Shown piece by piece: positions 40,908 through 49,204 of a DNA stretch of 64,000 bases (positions are counted from its first letter, which is position 1; each line of letters opens with the position of its first letter). The notes under the pieces were generated by a model. The model saw nothing but the letters and a program-made list of their open reading frames with translations. It did no database searches and was not told the DNA's origin. Origin of the DNA: Deferribacter autotrophicus (GTDB taxonomy: Bacteria; Chrysiogenota; Deferribacteres; Deferribacterales; Deferribacteraceae); assembly GCF_008362905.1 (NCBI RefSeq), contig NZ_VFJB01000004.1, forward strand, positions 186,001-250,000, given 5' to 3'. Both the position numbers and the translations under genes were made by a program.

Positions 40908-41402
40908 ATGAAAAGAATTATATTTTTAATACTTATTGTTTTTTTAACATTCTTTGGTTGTAATCAAAATAATAACCAAGCAACCTCAACCTCTCAAAAA
41001 ATCACTGAACTTAAAAATATAAATGTAGCAGAATTTAAAAAACTTAAAGAACAGTACAGCGATAAAGTAATCCTTGTAAATTTCTTTGCTTCCTGGTGTC
41101 CACCTTGTAGACAGGAAACCCCAGGGTTTATCAAAGTATATAACAAATTAAAGGATAGTGGATTTGTAATACTTGGTTTCTCCATTGATGATAACATTGC
41201 TGATGCAATTAAATTCGTTAATGAGATAGGTATTACCTATCCTGTTTTCCATGCTGACCGCTCACTTGAATCCTATTTTAATATCAATACCATTCCAACT
41301 AGCATCTTTTATATAAAAGGTGGAAAACTTTATAATCTTCATGTGGGCTACATTGATGATAAAACTCTCGAAAATTATGTAAAAGAATTACTATCCAAAT
41401 AA
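40908..41402 (+). CDS. TlpA/ResA-like thioredoxin lipoprotein
   Basis: 164 residues with a lipoprotein signal (lipobox ending FFGC, Cys about 19) and a thioredoxin fold with active site SWCPPCRQE, and the cis-Pro region IPTSIFYIKGG. Periplasmic thiol reductant, for example for cytochrome c maturation. GAGGAGG ahead of the ATG. Its stop abuts the first hairpin of a repeat. Confidence 0.88.
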   Translation: MKRIIFLILIVFLTFFGCNQNNNQATSTSQKITELKNINVAEFKKLKEQYSDKVILVNFFASWCPPCRQETPGFIKVYNKLKDSGFVILGFSIDDNIADAIKFVNEIGITYPVFHADRSLESYFNINTIPTSIFYIKGGKLYNLHVGYIDDKTLENYVKELLSK

Positions 41403-41656
41403 TTAGTTGCCACTGAAAAGTGGCAACTAATTAATAATAAATGATTTGTTTTAATTACCTCATAAAAATTCCTCCAATTTTTGAATACTTTTCAGGACTT
41501 AAAGGGGGTTAGCACCCCCTTTAGAACCCCCGAAAAATAAGATAAGATTGTTAATTATTTTTAGTAAATTAGTTTTCTAAAGGAAACTAGTTTAAATATT
41601 ATAAAATCATAAAAATCTTTATTTAATAATTAGTTCTCACTTTTTCAGTGAGAACT
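41401..41656. repeat. Multi-hairpin intergenic repeat, copy B (left of IS110)
   Basis: Same order as copy A: hairpin 1 AATTAGTTGCCACT / AGTGGCAACTAATT (41401-41432), G-rich hairpin AAAGGGGG / CCCCCTTT (41501-41522), hairpin 3 AAATTAGTTTTC / GAAACTAGTTT (41566-41593), hairpin 4 TTAGTTCTCACT / AGTGAGAACT (41630-41656), cut by the IS110 after CT. Linkers such as AAATGATTT and TCAGGAC-TAAAGGGG are shared with copy A. No gene. Confidence 0.75.
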
Positions 41657-41685
41657 CCTACGTTTTTTTGTTGTATAAGAAAATT

Positions 41686-41840
41686 ATATTATGTAATGAA
41701 TTAAGAATGGGACAGAGGACTACAGTGGGAATAAGCTTAAAAGCTTCATATTTAGTCTGTCCCCCGTCCCGAAAGTCCCTATTGGTTGATTTGGCTATCA
41801 AGCCACTGTCAAACGGGAGTTTGGATTCGGGACTAAAATA
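41686..41840 (+). ncRNA. Bridge RNA of the IS110 element
   Basis: Two closed loops in tandem. Target loop: stem GGGACAG (41709-41715) / CTGTCCC (41757-41763), left guide CAGTGGGAAT (41723-41732), right guide TTAG (41752-41755). Donor loop: stem GTCCCGAA (41766-41773) / TTCGGGAC (41826-41833), left guide TGGTTGATT (41783-41791), inner hairpin TGGCT/AGCCA, right guide GGGAG (41815-41819). All four guides pair with the observed target flanks or the element's own ends, allowing G-U pairs. Start of transcription is inferred from the junction promoter. Position upstream of the recombinase fits the IS110 group. Confidence 0.82.
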
Positions 41841-41846
41841 TTTTAA

Positions 41847-43046
41847 GTGAGGTTTGACATGAAAAATGACAAATTTGCTTTCTTTATAGGTGTTGATGTT
41901 TCCAAAGATAAGTTTAATTGCGCTATTATTAACAATAAGCTTGAACTTCTCAAAGAAGCTGAATTTCAAATGGACATTGATGGTTTTAACAGCTTCTATG
42001 ACTTGATTAAAAAGTATGACTCCTCTATCATTGCTCTTGAATCTACTGGCAGCTATCACATTAACCTCTTAGCATCCCTTGTATCCAAAAAGAAAGATGT
42101 CTGTCTTATTAATCCAGCTCTCATCAAAAAATTTGCCCAATCCGTTACTCTCAGAAAAACCAAAACCGATAAAATTGATGCTGTTATCATTGCTAAATTT
42201 ATAGCTAAGAATATTGAACATTTCAATTATTTTGCTCTTCCTGAGTCCAATGATATTATCGCACTTGCCAGGATGAGAGAACATATTACTCAGCAGATTG
42301 CAAGAGTTAAGACTCAGCTTAAACAGCATCTTACTGTAGTATTTCCTGAACTTGTGGCAAATGCCAATGTATTTACTCAATCCATTTTGCATATCCTTAA
42401 ACATATGCCTACAGCTGAAATCATCAGGAATGCTAATGAAGATGATATTCAAAAGATTCTTGATGAATTGAAGTTTGCACATAAGTCAAATATTACCCCT
42501 CAGAAGCTCATATCCCTTGCTAAATCCTCCATTGGTATTTCCTCTGATATCTGGGCTACTGTCATCAAAGAAGATGTTGAAATGCTCATATTTCTTAATA
42601 GCCGACTTGATAATATTACGAAGGAATTTATTGATAAAATAAAATCTTCCAAAAAAGATGATATGGAGATTATTACTTCTATCAAAGGAATTAATGATAT
42701 TACCGCTGCCCATTTTCTTGCAGAAATTAAAGATATAAACAGATTTGCCAACAAAGGTAAACTTGCTGCCTATGCCGGGATAGATCCTGCTATTAAACAA
42801 TCCGGAAGTATGTATAGTAACGGCAGAATAAGTAAAAAAGGATCCCGGTCCCTTAGGCGTATTCTTTATCTTATGGCAAGTGGTGTTATGAAGTTTAATG
42901 AGTATTTTAGAGCGTATTATTTGAAAAAGAAGGAGGAAGGTATGCCTCATAGAAAAGCTATGATTGCATTGTGTAACAAACTTGTGCGTGTACTTTATGC
43001 CATGCTTACAAAAAAAGAGGTTTTTCATATGCCTAAATTATCTTAA
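41847..43046 (+). CDS. IS110-family recombinase (bridge-RNA-guided)
   Basis: 399 residues; a GTG-initiated longer frame is not needed, as ATG at 41859 (MKNDKFAF) lies behind GAGG and may be the true start. RuvC-like DEDD domain: FIGVDVSKDKFNCAII, IIALESTGSYHINLL, LRKTKTDKIDAVIIAKFI. Coiled coil (about 120-260), then Transposase_20: TSIKGINDITAAHFLAEI and AAYAGIDPAIKQSGSMYSNG with the serine region, and RISKKGSRSLRRILYLMA. Intact. Cuts and joins DNA at the CT core under RNA guidance, by analogy with IS621. Confidence 0.93.
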   Translation: MRFDMKNDKFAFFIGVDVSKDKFNCAIINNKLELLKEAEFQMDIDGFNSFYDLIKKYDSSIIALESTGSYHINLLASLVSKKKDVCLINPALIKKFAQSVTLRKTKTDKIDAVIIAKFIAKNIEHFNYFALPESNDIIALARMREHITQQIARVKTQLKQHLTVVFPELVANANVFTQSILHILKHMPTAEIIRNANEDDIQKILDELKFAHKSNITPQKLISLAKSSIGISSDIWATVIKEDVEMLIFLNSRLDNITKEFIDKIKSSKKDDMEIITSIKGINDITAAHFLAEIKDINRFANKGKLAAYAGIDPAIKQSGSMYSNGRISKKGSRSLRRILYLMASGVMKFNEYFRAYYLKKKEEGMPHRKAMIALCNKLVRVLYAMLTKKEVFHMPKLS

Positions 43047-43071
43047 TAATTTTTAATATTTATAGTTGACT

Positions 43072-43416
43072 AATTAGTTACTGCTGAAAAAGTGTATTTT
43101 ATTGATAAATGGAAAATTATTCATTTGTGATATTTGCAAAGATGATACTTAAAGGGGGCAAGCCCCCTTTAGAACCCCCTATAAAGAAAATAAAATGGAT
43201 AAGAATTTATTTATTATTTTTTACATAAATTAGTTTTCTAACGAAAACTAATTTAGGGGGCAAGCCCCCTTTAGAACCCCCGAAAAGGTTTAGAGTTTAC
43301 AATAAATTATATCAAATAACAGATTTTAGTAATTGATGGATAACAATCAGTATAATAAGGAAAAACATATTAACTATTAATTAGTTGCCACTTGAAAAAG
43401 TGGCAACTAATTAACG
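43072..43416. repeat. Multi-hairpin intergenic repeat, copy C (right of IS110)
   Basis: Starts with a decayed TTAGTTACTGCTGAAAAAGTG hairpin. Then G-rich AAAGGGGGC / GCCCCCTTT (43151-43170), hairpin 3 AAATTAGTTTTC / GAAAACTAATTT (43227-43254), another G-rich hairpin (about 43255-43272), and a 17-bp perfect hairpin 1, TTAATTAGTTGCCACTT / AAGTGGCAACTAATTAA (43377-43414), 8 bp from the nikR stop. Before the IS110 arrived, B and C formed one repeat of about 600 bp bounded by hairpin 1 at both ends. Confidence 0.7.
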
Positions 43417-43421
43417 TTAAA

Positions 43422-43823
43422 TTATGAAATATCTGCAACCGTTAAAGATGTATCCTTGATATTTTTAAGTGTTTTTAAACGTCTATAAAGCCCTTCCACC
43501 TCATTACTTTTCCCTTTTACAATTATAACTTCGAAACAGTTATCATGGTCTAGATGTATATGCTGTGATGAAATTATAATATCATGATACTCATGTTGTA
43601 TTTCCAAAAGTGTATTAACTGCATCCTTTTCATGATGGTCATAGAGTATCGAAATTATTCCTGCAATTTTTTCCCCATGTTGCCATTTACTTTGAGTAAT
43701 ATATTTTTTTATTAAATCATAAATTGCCTTTGATCTGGTCTCATAACCTTCCTTTTTTATTGCATCGTCAAACTGATGTGCTATATCTCTTGGAAGTGAT
43801 ACTCCAAACCTGACTACACCCAT
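43422..43823 (-). CDS. nikR: Nickel-responsive regulator NikR
   Basis: 133 residues. N-terminal ribbon-helix-helix (VVRFGVSLPRDIAHQFDDAI) and C-terminal ACT-like metal domain. Nickel ligands of E. coli NikR (His76, His87, His89, Cys95) are matched by QHEYHD, SSQHIHLDHDNC. Represses nickel uptake genes when nickel is bound. Divergent from a metal ABC transporter 65 bp away. I could not find a convincing GTATGA-N16-TCATAC operator in that gap. Confidence 0.92.
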   Translation of the reverse strand: MGVVRFGVSLPRDIAHQFDDAIKKEGYETRSKAIYDLIKKYITQSKWQHGEKIAGIISILYDHHEKDAVNTLLEIQHEYHDIIISSQHIHLDHDNCFEVIIVKGKSNEVEGLYRRLKTLKNIKDTSLTVADIS

Positions 43824-43888
43824 ACATACCCCTTATTAAAAATTGTAATTTATTTTATTTAATATATAATCAAGTAGGAGGTTGCAAC

Positions 43889-44701
43889 ATGAAAAAAACA
43901 TTTAAAGCTATTTTTATTTTTGTAGCAATCCTTTTTATTCTATCAATTCAAGGATATTGTCTAAAAATAGCAACGCCCATTTTCCCTATTTATGACCTTG
44001 TCAACCTAATTGCAGGGACAAACTCAGATACAATATATGTTATCAAACCAGGAGAAAATCCACATCATTTTGAACCAACCATCGAAACAGTAAAAAAGAT
44101 GAACAATGCTGACATATATTTTGGCATAGATAGAAGATTTGATGGATGGGCAAATAAAATTATAAAAAGCAATAAAATAATTTTTTTAAATGACTTTATA
44201 AAATCTGATAACCCACATATTTGGCTCTCTTTTAATGACCTCATAGCAATTTCAGATATTATTACTAGGTCTCTTTGTAATCTGGATAAATCTAACTGTA
44301 ATATTTACAAAACAAATTCAAACCTTTTAAAAAACAAATTATTGGATTTAAAAAATAAATACAATTTTCAAAATATTACGGTTATTGAGTGCCATCCTGC
44401 ATGGACAAAGCTTTTAAGTGAAGTTGGTATCAAATCTATTGGTTTTATTAAGAAAGGGAAAGAACACGAACCAAGTATCAAATCTCTCTCAACACTCCTA
44501 AAAAAGGCAAAGAAAAACAATGTAAGATTTATAATTTGCTCAACCAACGATAAAAGCAAAATAAATGATACAGTTGCTAATGTTTTAAACGCAAAAAAAA
44601 TAGTCCTTGAATCCATAGGTGGATATCCACCTTACAGTTCCATATTTTCACTCTTTGAAATAAACCTACGAAGAATATATAATGGGGTATATGGAAAATA
44701 A
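43889..44701 (+). CDS. Metal ABC transporter substrate-binding protein (ZnuA-like)
   Basis: 270 residues with signal peptide (cleavage near residue 25). Cluster A-I binding protein; probable metal ligands are His in NPHHFEPT, His in NPHIWLSF and His in VIECHPAW. No His-rich loop. Such proteins bind Zn, Mn or sometimes other metals; the nikR neighbour raises the possibility of nickel. AGGAGG ahead. Overlaps the ATPase gene. Confidence 0.85.
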   Translation: MKKTFKAIFIFVAILFILSIQGYCLKIATPIFPIYDLVNLIAGTNSDTIYVIKPGENPHHFEPTIETVKKMNNADIYFGIDRRFDGWANKIIKSNKIIFLNDFIKSDNPHIWLSFNDLIAISDIITRSLCNLDKSNCNIYKTNSNLLKNKLLDLKNKYNFQNITVIECHPAWTKLLSEVGIKSIGFIKKGKEHEPSIKSLSTLLKKAKKNNVRFIICSTNDKSKINDTVANVLNAKKIVLESIGGYPPYSSIFSLFEINLRRIYNGVYGK

Positions 44702-45470
44702 CTTTGTAATAGAGATAAAAAATTTAGACGTCAAAATAAACAACAAATTAATACTTCAGAATATTAATCTCACTCTAAAAGAAAAAGAAATTATGGCCAT
44801 AGTTGGCCCAAACGGTGGAGGTAAAACCACATTAATAAAAACCATATTGGGATTTTATAAACCATCTGCAGGGACTATAAAAATCATGGGAAAACAATTT
44901 CAAAAAATTCCAAAAGGATTGATTGGATATCTTCCACAAAAAGATTTGATTAATTACAATTTCCCAATACTGGTTTATGATGTTGTTTTAATGGGAAGGA
45001 GAATATTAAAAAAATTTTTAGAAAAAACCACCGATAAAGATAAAGAAATCTGTCTTGATGCCTTAGATAAAGTTGGTATGTCTGGGTATTTAAACAGACC
45101 TTTTAATAAACTTTCAGGTGGACAAAAACAAAGAGTCTTAATTGCAAGACTTTTAGCCATGAAACCAAAAATCTTACTATTTGATGAACCAGCCACTGGG
45201 TTAGATGTAGTGGGACAAGAAGATTTTTATGAATTGATTAATAAACTTAAAGAAGAAGAAAAAATATCCATCCTTATGGTAACCCATGATATTGGTGTAA
45301 TCTCCAGTTATGTAGATATGATAGCATGTTTAAACAGAACAATACACTATCATGGTCCTCCAGAACATGGTATACAGCCAGAAATTTTAGAAAAGGTTTT
45401 TGGTAAAAACATACAGTTTGTCATTCATGACCACCGCTGTGCCACATGCAGAGGTTTCAGTGATGAATGA
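44691..45470 (+). CDS. Metal ABC transporter ATP-binding protein (ZnuC-like)
   Basis: About 259 residues from ATG 44691 (GGGGT just upstream; another ATG at 44682). Walker A GPNGGGKTTL, Q-loop LPQKD, signature LSGGQKQRV, Walker B ILLFDEPATG. The C-terminus carries HDHRCATCRG, a His/Cys cluster that may bind metal. Overlaps both neighbours, so translation is coupled. Confidence 0.9.
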   Translation: MENNFVIEIKNLDVKINNKLILQNINLTLKEKEIMAIVGPNGGGKTTLIKTILGFYKPSAGTIKIMGKQFQKIPKGLIGYLPQKDLINYNFPILVYDVVLMGRRILKKFLEKTTDKDKEICLDALDKVGMSGYLNRPFNKLSGGQKQRVLIARLLAMKPKILLFDEPATGLDVVGQEDFYELINKLKEEEKISILMVTHDIGVISSYVDMIACLNRTIHYHGPPEHGIQPEILEKVFGKNIQFVIHDHRCATCRGFSDE

Positions 45471-46260
45471 TCTTTTTGCCATAGACATAATAAAATACTC
45501 CTTTCTCACTGGACTAATACTCAGTGTCTTGTGCGGTTTTTTATCTTTTTTTATTGTTGAGAAAAAACTTTCTTTTTTAACAGTAGCAGTATCTCATTCA
45601 GCATTTGGAGCACTTGCCTTAGCATTATTAATAAATTTTAACCGTGATGCTATACTTTATATCTTTTGCTTTTCAGTAGCCTTAATTGTGTTTGAAATTA
45701 AAAAGAGAACAGTGATAGAATTTGAAACTATTTTGGGAATATTTTTCGCATTCACCATGGCTTTGGGAATAATTTTTTTAAAGTTTAGCAATAATGGAGC
45801 ATTTGATTTAAACGCCACCCTGTTTGGAAGTGTAGTATCATCAACAAAATCAGATTTAATAAAAACTGCATTTATTGGCATATTGATTTTTGCAGTGTAT
45901 TTTTTATTTTTCAAAGATATTATATTCACCCTTTTTGACGAAGATGTGGCAAAAGTTTCTGGAATAAATACAAATTTTATAAACTACATAATCTTATTTA
46001 GTATAACACTGGTTATAGTTACAGGTATTAAAATTATAGGGATTATCCTTCTAACTGCTTTCATGACGATACCAGCAAGTATCGCACTAAATTTTACAAG
46101 TAGCTATAGAGCAACTATTCTTGTATCAACTATTTTATCCTTAATTATCTTTACTGGCTCATTCTTTCTTGCCTATTTTTATGACCTACCACCAGGTGCC
46201 ACTACTGTTGTGGTTGGAACAATCATTTTCACTCTAGTACATATCATAAAATCAAACTGA
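45463..46260 (+). CDS. Metal ABC transporter permease (ZnuB-like)
   Basis: About 265 residues from ATG 45463 (MNDLFAIDIIKYSF), overlapping the ATPase stop by 8 bp; the longer frame from 45400 would add ATPase sequence. Seven to eight hydrophobic helices typical of the ABC-3 family, including LLTAFMTIPASIAL and PPGATTVVVG. Forms the membrane channel with the two preceding genes. Confidence 0.88.
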   Translation: MNDLFAIDIIKYSFLTGLILSVLCGFLSFFIVEKKLSFLTVAVSHSAFGALALALLINFNRDAILYIFCFSVALIVFEIKKRTVIEFETILGIFFAFTMALGIIFLKFSNNGAFDLNATLFGSVVSSTKSDLIKTAFIGILIFAVYFLFFKDIIFTLFDEDVAKVSGINTNFINYIILFSITLVIVTGIKIIGIILLTAFMTIPASIALNFTSSYRATILVSTILSLIIFTGSFFLAYFYDLPPGATTVVVGTIIFTLVHIIKSN

Positions 46261-46384
46261 GTTATAAATATTAGAATATACGGATATCAGGATATTCAAA
46301 TATTTGTCAATATTGATTTTTTTATTGACTGAGTTTTGGGCATTTGATATTATATATTTACATTTTATTTAATGGAGGTGGCCC

Positions 46385-47593
46385 ATGAAAAAAAATCTTT
46401 TAAGGTTTATTTTAGCACTATTCGTAGTCTTTAGTTTATTCTTTGCTGGTTGTGCAAAACAAGCACAAAAACCTGCAGCAGCTGAAACTCCAAAGAAAAG
46501 TGTAAAAGAACTAATTAAAGAAGCTGGTTTCGAAATTGTTGATTACGATTATGTAAAAGGATTAGTAGGAAACGGCTTAAGAAAGTTTGAGAAAGTGGTA
46601 ATAATTGATGCCAGACCAGAAAGAAAGTATGACTCAGGGCATATACCTGGTGCTATCAATATCCCTGACACCAAGTTCAACCAATATGTGGGACAATTAG
46701 GAAAATTAAATATTACAAAAGATACTCTACTTATTACATATTGTGGCGGTTTTCATTGTATTAAAAGTTATCATGATGCAAAATATCTGAGAGATAAAGG
46801 TTACAAAAACATTAAAGTATATCTTGCAGGGATGCCAGATTGGTCTAAAAAATCTTATGCAGAAATCACTCATAAATATGCAAAAAAATTGCTGGATAAA
46901 GGGGTTTTATTTATAGATGCTAGACCTGATAGAAAATGGAAAAAAGGGACTATCCCAGGTGCTATCAATATTCCTGATACAAAATTTATGAGAAACCCTG
47001 AACCATATCTTGCAAAATTGCCTCAAGATAAAAACACACCTATCGTAGTTTTCTGTGGTGGTTATAAATGTGTAAAATCACATAACGTTGCAAGATTGTT
47101 AAAAGAAAAATATGGATACAATAAAGTATATGCTTACGCAGGTGGTTTACCTGAATGGAAACAGCTTGGATATGCTGTTGCAGCTCCTGGAGCAAAAGTA
47201 ATCAAAAAAGCAGTTTCTACTCAAACAGTAGGCACTATAAAGCCTGGTCCAGATGAAGGAACTGTAGCTATAGAATTTTTTAAAGCTATAATTGATGATA
47301 GACCTTCAAACATCCATATAGTAGATGTTAGATCACCTGAAGAATTTGCAGAAGGACATGTAAAAGGCGCCATTAACATCCCAGTAGATGATATGTACAA
47401 AAAGGGTTGTGATTATATAATCAACAAATTACCAAAAGATGGCTATATCATTTTTATGTGCGCATCTGGTGGTAGAGCTGGAGAAATGTATTTTGGCCTA
47501 TTGGAAGACTGTAGTTACAAAGAGATGAACAGATTATATTTCCTTGATGCTCACGTTGACTTCTCAGGCGGTAAATGCAAAATCACAGAATAA
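46385..47593 (+). CDS. Periplasmic lipoprotein with three rhodanese domains
   Basis: 402 residues. Lipoprotein signal with lipobox FFAGC (Cys22). Three rhodanese domains: 1 at about 45-155 with Cys120 in YCGGFHCIKS; 2 at about 165-262 with Cys224 in FCGGYKCVKS; 3 at about 290-402 with Cys359 in CASGGRAGE. The first two loops are near copies (CGGxxCxKS, two cysteines), the third is a conventional CxSGxR loop. Likely sulfur transfer in the periplasm. Followed by a terminator and an octaheme cytochrome gene. Confidence 0.87.
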   Translation: MKKNLLRFILALFVVFSLFFAGCAKQAQKPAAAETPKKSVKELIKEAGFEIVDYDYVKGLVGNGLRKFEKVVIIDARPERKYDSGHIPGAINIPDTKFNQYVGQLGKLNITKDTLLITYCGGFHCIKSYHDAKYLRDKGYKNIKVYLAGMPDWSKKSYAEITHKYAKKLLDKGVLFIDARPDRKWKKGTIPGAINIPDTKFMRNPEPYLAKLPQDKNTPIVVFCGGYKCVKSHNVARLLKEKYGYNKVYAYAGGLPEWKQLGYAVAAPGAKVIKKAVSTQTVGTIKPGPDEGTVAIEFFKAIIDDRPSNIHIVDVRSPEEFAEGHVKGAINIPVDDMYKKGCDYIINKLPKDGYIIFMCASGGRAGEMYFGLLEDCSYKEMNRLYFLDAHVDFSGGKCKITE

Positions 47594-47630
47594 TTAATCT
47601 TAAAATAATCTAACTTAATGTAGCGTATCA

Positions 47631-47662
47631 GGGTAAGACTGACAGTCTTACCCTTTTTTTTT
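47631..47662 (+). terminator. Intrinsic terminator after the rhodanese gene
   Basis: Perfect 10-bp stem GGGTAAGACT / AGTCTTACCC with loop GAC and nine T. Separates the rhodanese and cytochrome genes. Confidence 0.92.
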
Positions 47663-47692
47663 ATTTACATTTGATTTTATCTGGAGGTTGTC

Positions 47693-49171
47693 ATGAGATA
47701 TTTATCAGCATTACTAATTATTTTCTTCAGTTTTTCCATCGCACTTGCCGACGGATATTATGATCCAAAAGAGTATTACAAAAGTAAAGACTACGAAAAG
47801 TACAAATCAAGAAGTGCCAGAAAAGCTAACCCCCACAAAAAACTCACTGGTTATACTGGAGCATTTTACTGCGAAAAATGTCATCCTGGTGCCATTGAAG
47901 AGGTTATGAACTCAATCCATTACAAATGGGCAGGAAAACTCCCACCTAACTATCTCATAGAAAACGGCAAGGCTGTCACAGGTGGCAAAGAAATCGGTAA
48001 AAAATACAAGCTTGGTAGTTGTCCAGGTGCATATCCTCTTGCAAACTATTTAGGAATATTACCAGACAAAAATGGAAAAAAAATTGGATTAGGTTGTGGT
48101 AAATGCCACGTTGGTGGTGGTTATCCCCCAGTTGAATTCAAAAAAGCGATGTTTGAGCAAAAAAACGCCATTGAATGTCTTCTGTGCCATGCTGAAGAGT
48201 ATGATATGTCAAAAAGAAAAGTTATAAAAGTAGGAGAAAAAAACGGTAAACCAATCTTGAGATTAACACAAGATATGAGTGATAAGGCATTGCAATCTGT
48301 GGGTAGACCTACAAATGAAGCCTGTATGAGATGTCACTATACTGCAGGAGGAGGACCTCTATTTAAGCGTGGTGTTGATTATGCAGATGATACGGATGTT
48401 CATGCAGCTATAGGATTACTTTGCGTAGATTGCCACACTCCAAGGCCAAGAAAAGATCATGGTATGGTAAGAAGTCTTGGATTGGATATTTGGAACTATG
48501 ATCACTATACAAAAGAAGAAGGGTGCATAAAGTGTCATCCAGGTAAAATACATAAAGATAAAAGATACGATGCAGGATGTAATGGTAAAGTAGCCTGCGT
48601 AACATGTCATATTAAAACTACAGGTGGTTTGATGATGAAAGATTTCAGTCAAATGCATCAAAGTAAAAAAAGTGGTTTCTGGCTATTCAAGACAATAGTA
48701 AAGGACGAACATAGTGTGCCTGTAGTTTATAAATGGTGGGATGGAAAAGCAAGGGAACCCTTTATCCCTCAAGGGGATCCTAAAGATAAAAACAGCAAGC
48801 TCTATGTGTTTAAAAAATTTGAGCAGATTATTCCTGTGGATAAAAACGGAAACAGGCTTCCTTATAAACTTGGTATTGTCACAAAAATGGGGCCCGGAAA
48901 AGACGAAAATGGGAATAATATACCTGATAACATCGAAAAAGCTACTCTTATTGGTGTAAAACTTGGAAAATTCCTAAATGGTAAACCAGAAAATCCTGGT
49001 ATAAAAAAATCTCCTATAGCTGGATTCAAAAAAATTACTGAATACTTTATGGTAAGCCATGGAGTTCTTCCAAAAGAAGAAGCCTTAACATGTAAAGATT
49101 GCCATGGAAACAATCCAGTTATAAACTGGAAAGAACTGGGAATGGAAAACCCTGTAACTATTAATCAATAA
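47693..49171 (+). CDS. Octaheme cytochrome c (tetrathionate reductase-like)
   Basis: 492 residues with signal peptide (cleavage after ALAD, near residue 20). Eight CxxCH haem motifs: CEKCH, CGKCH, CLLCH, CMRCH, CVDCH, CIKCH, CVTCH, CKDCH. The pattern CEKCHPGAIEEVMNSIHYKW followed by a GCGKCHVGGGYPP and IECLLCH resembles octaheme tetrathionate reductase (OTR). OTR-family enzymes reduce tetrathionate, nitrite or hydroxylamine in vitro. The rhodanese lipoprotein upstream hints at a sulfur substrate. The exact reaction is unknown. Confidence 0.82.
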   Translation: MRYLSALLIIFFSFSIALADGYYDPKEYYKSKDYEKYKSRSARKANPHKKLTGYTGAFYCEKCHPGAIEEVMNSIHYKWAGKLPPNYLIENGKAVTGGKEIGKKYKLGSCPGAYPLANYLGILPDKNGKKIGLGCGKCHVGGGYPPVEFKKAMFEQKNAIECLLCHAEEYDMSKRKVIKVGEKNGKPILRLTQDMSDKALQSVGRPTNEACMRCHYTAGGGPLFKRGVDYADDTDVHAAIGLLCVDCHTPRPRKDHGMVRSLGLDIWNYDHYTKEEGCIKCHPGKIHKDKRYDAGCNGKVACVTCHIKTTGGLMMKDFSQMHQSKKSGFWLFKTIVKDEHSVPVVYKWWDGKAREPFIPQGDPKDKNSKLYVFKKFEQIIPVDKNGNRLPYKLGIVTKMGPGKDENGNNIPDNIEKATLIGVKLGKFLNGKPENPGIKKSPIAGFKKITEYFMVSHGVLPKEEALTCKDCHGNNPVINWKELGMENPVTINQ

Positions 49172-49174
49172 AAA

Positions 49175-49203
49175 AAGCCCCTTTAAAAGGGGCATTTTTA
49201 TTT
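49175..49203. terminator. Intrinsic terminator after octaheme cytochrome
   Basis: GCCCCTTT (49177-49184) / AAAGGGGC (49186-49193) with A-run before and T-run after; can serve the convergent gene at 49205 too. Confidence 0.8.
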
Positions 49204-49204
49204 A

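Larger units (their letters stand above)
41655..43071 (+). mobile_element. IS110-family element with CT core and bridge RNA
   Basis: Boundaries come from the interrupted hairpin: left junction AGTGAGAA-CT-CCTACG (core CT 41655-41656), right junction TAGTTGA-CT-AATTAG (core CT 43070-43071). Removing one copy restores a full TTAGTTCTCAC...GTGAGAACTAA hairpin. About 1415 bp, with a 190-bp non-coding left end holding the guide RNA, then one recombinase gene. No terminal inverted repeats and no duplication beyond the core, as in IS621-type elements. Confidence 0.85.

Noticed and set aside
41401-41432. Hairpin 1 as a simple terminator of the TlpA-like gene
   Set aside because: It abuts the stop codon but has no T-tract after it, and the same hairpin opens copy A far from any stop codon. 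It may still stop transcription incidentally.
41658-42059. Reverse-strand ORF of 133 codons across the IS110 left end
   Set aside because: Covers the guide-RNA region and the 5' part of the recombinase in antisense; no protein-like composition or ribosome site.
43824-43888. NikR operator in the nikR-znuA gap
   Set aside because: No pair of GTATGA/TCATAC half-sites with the right spacing could be found by eye; only AT-rich sequence and a GGAGG ribosome site.
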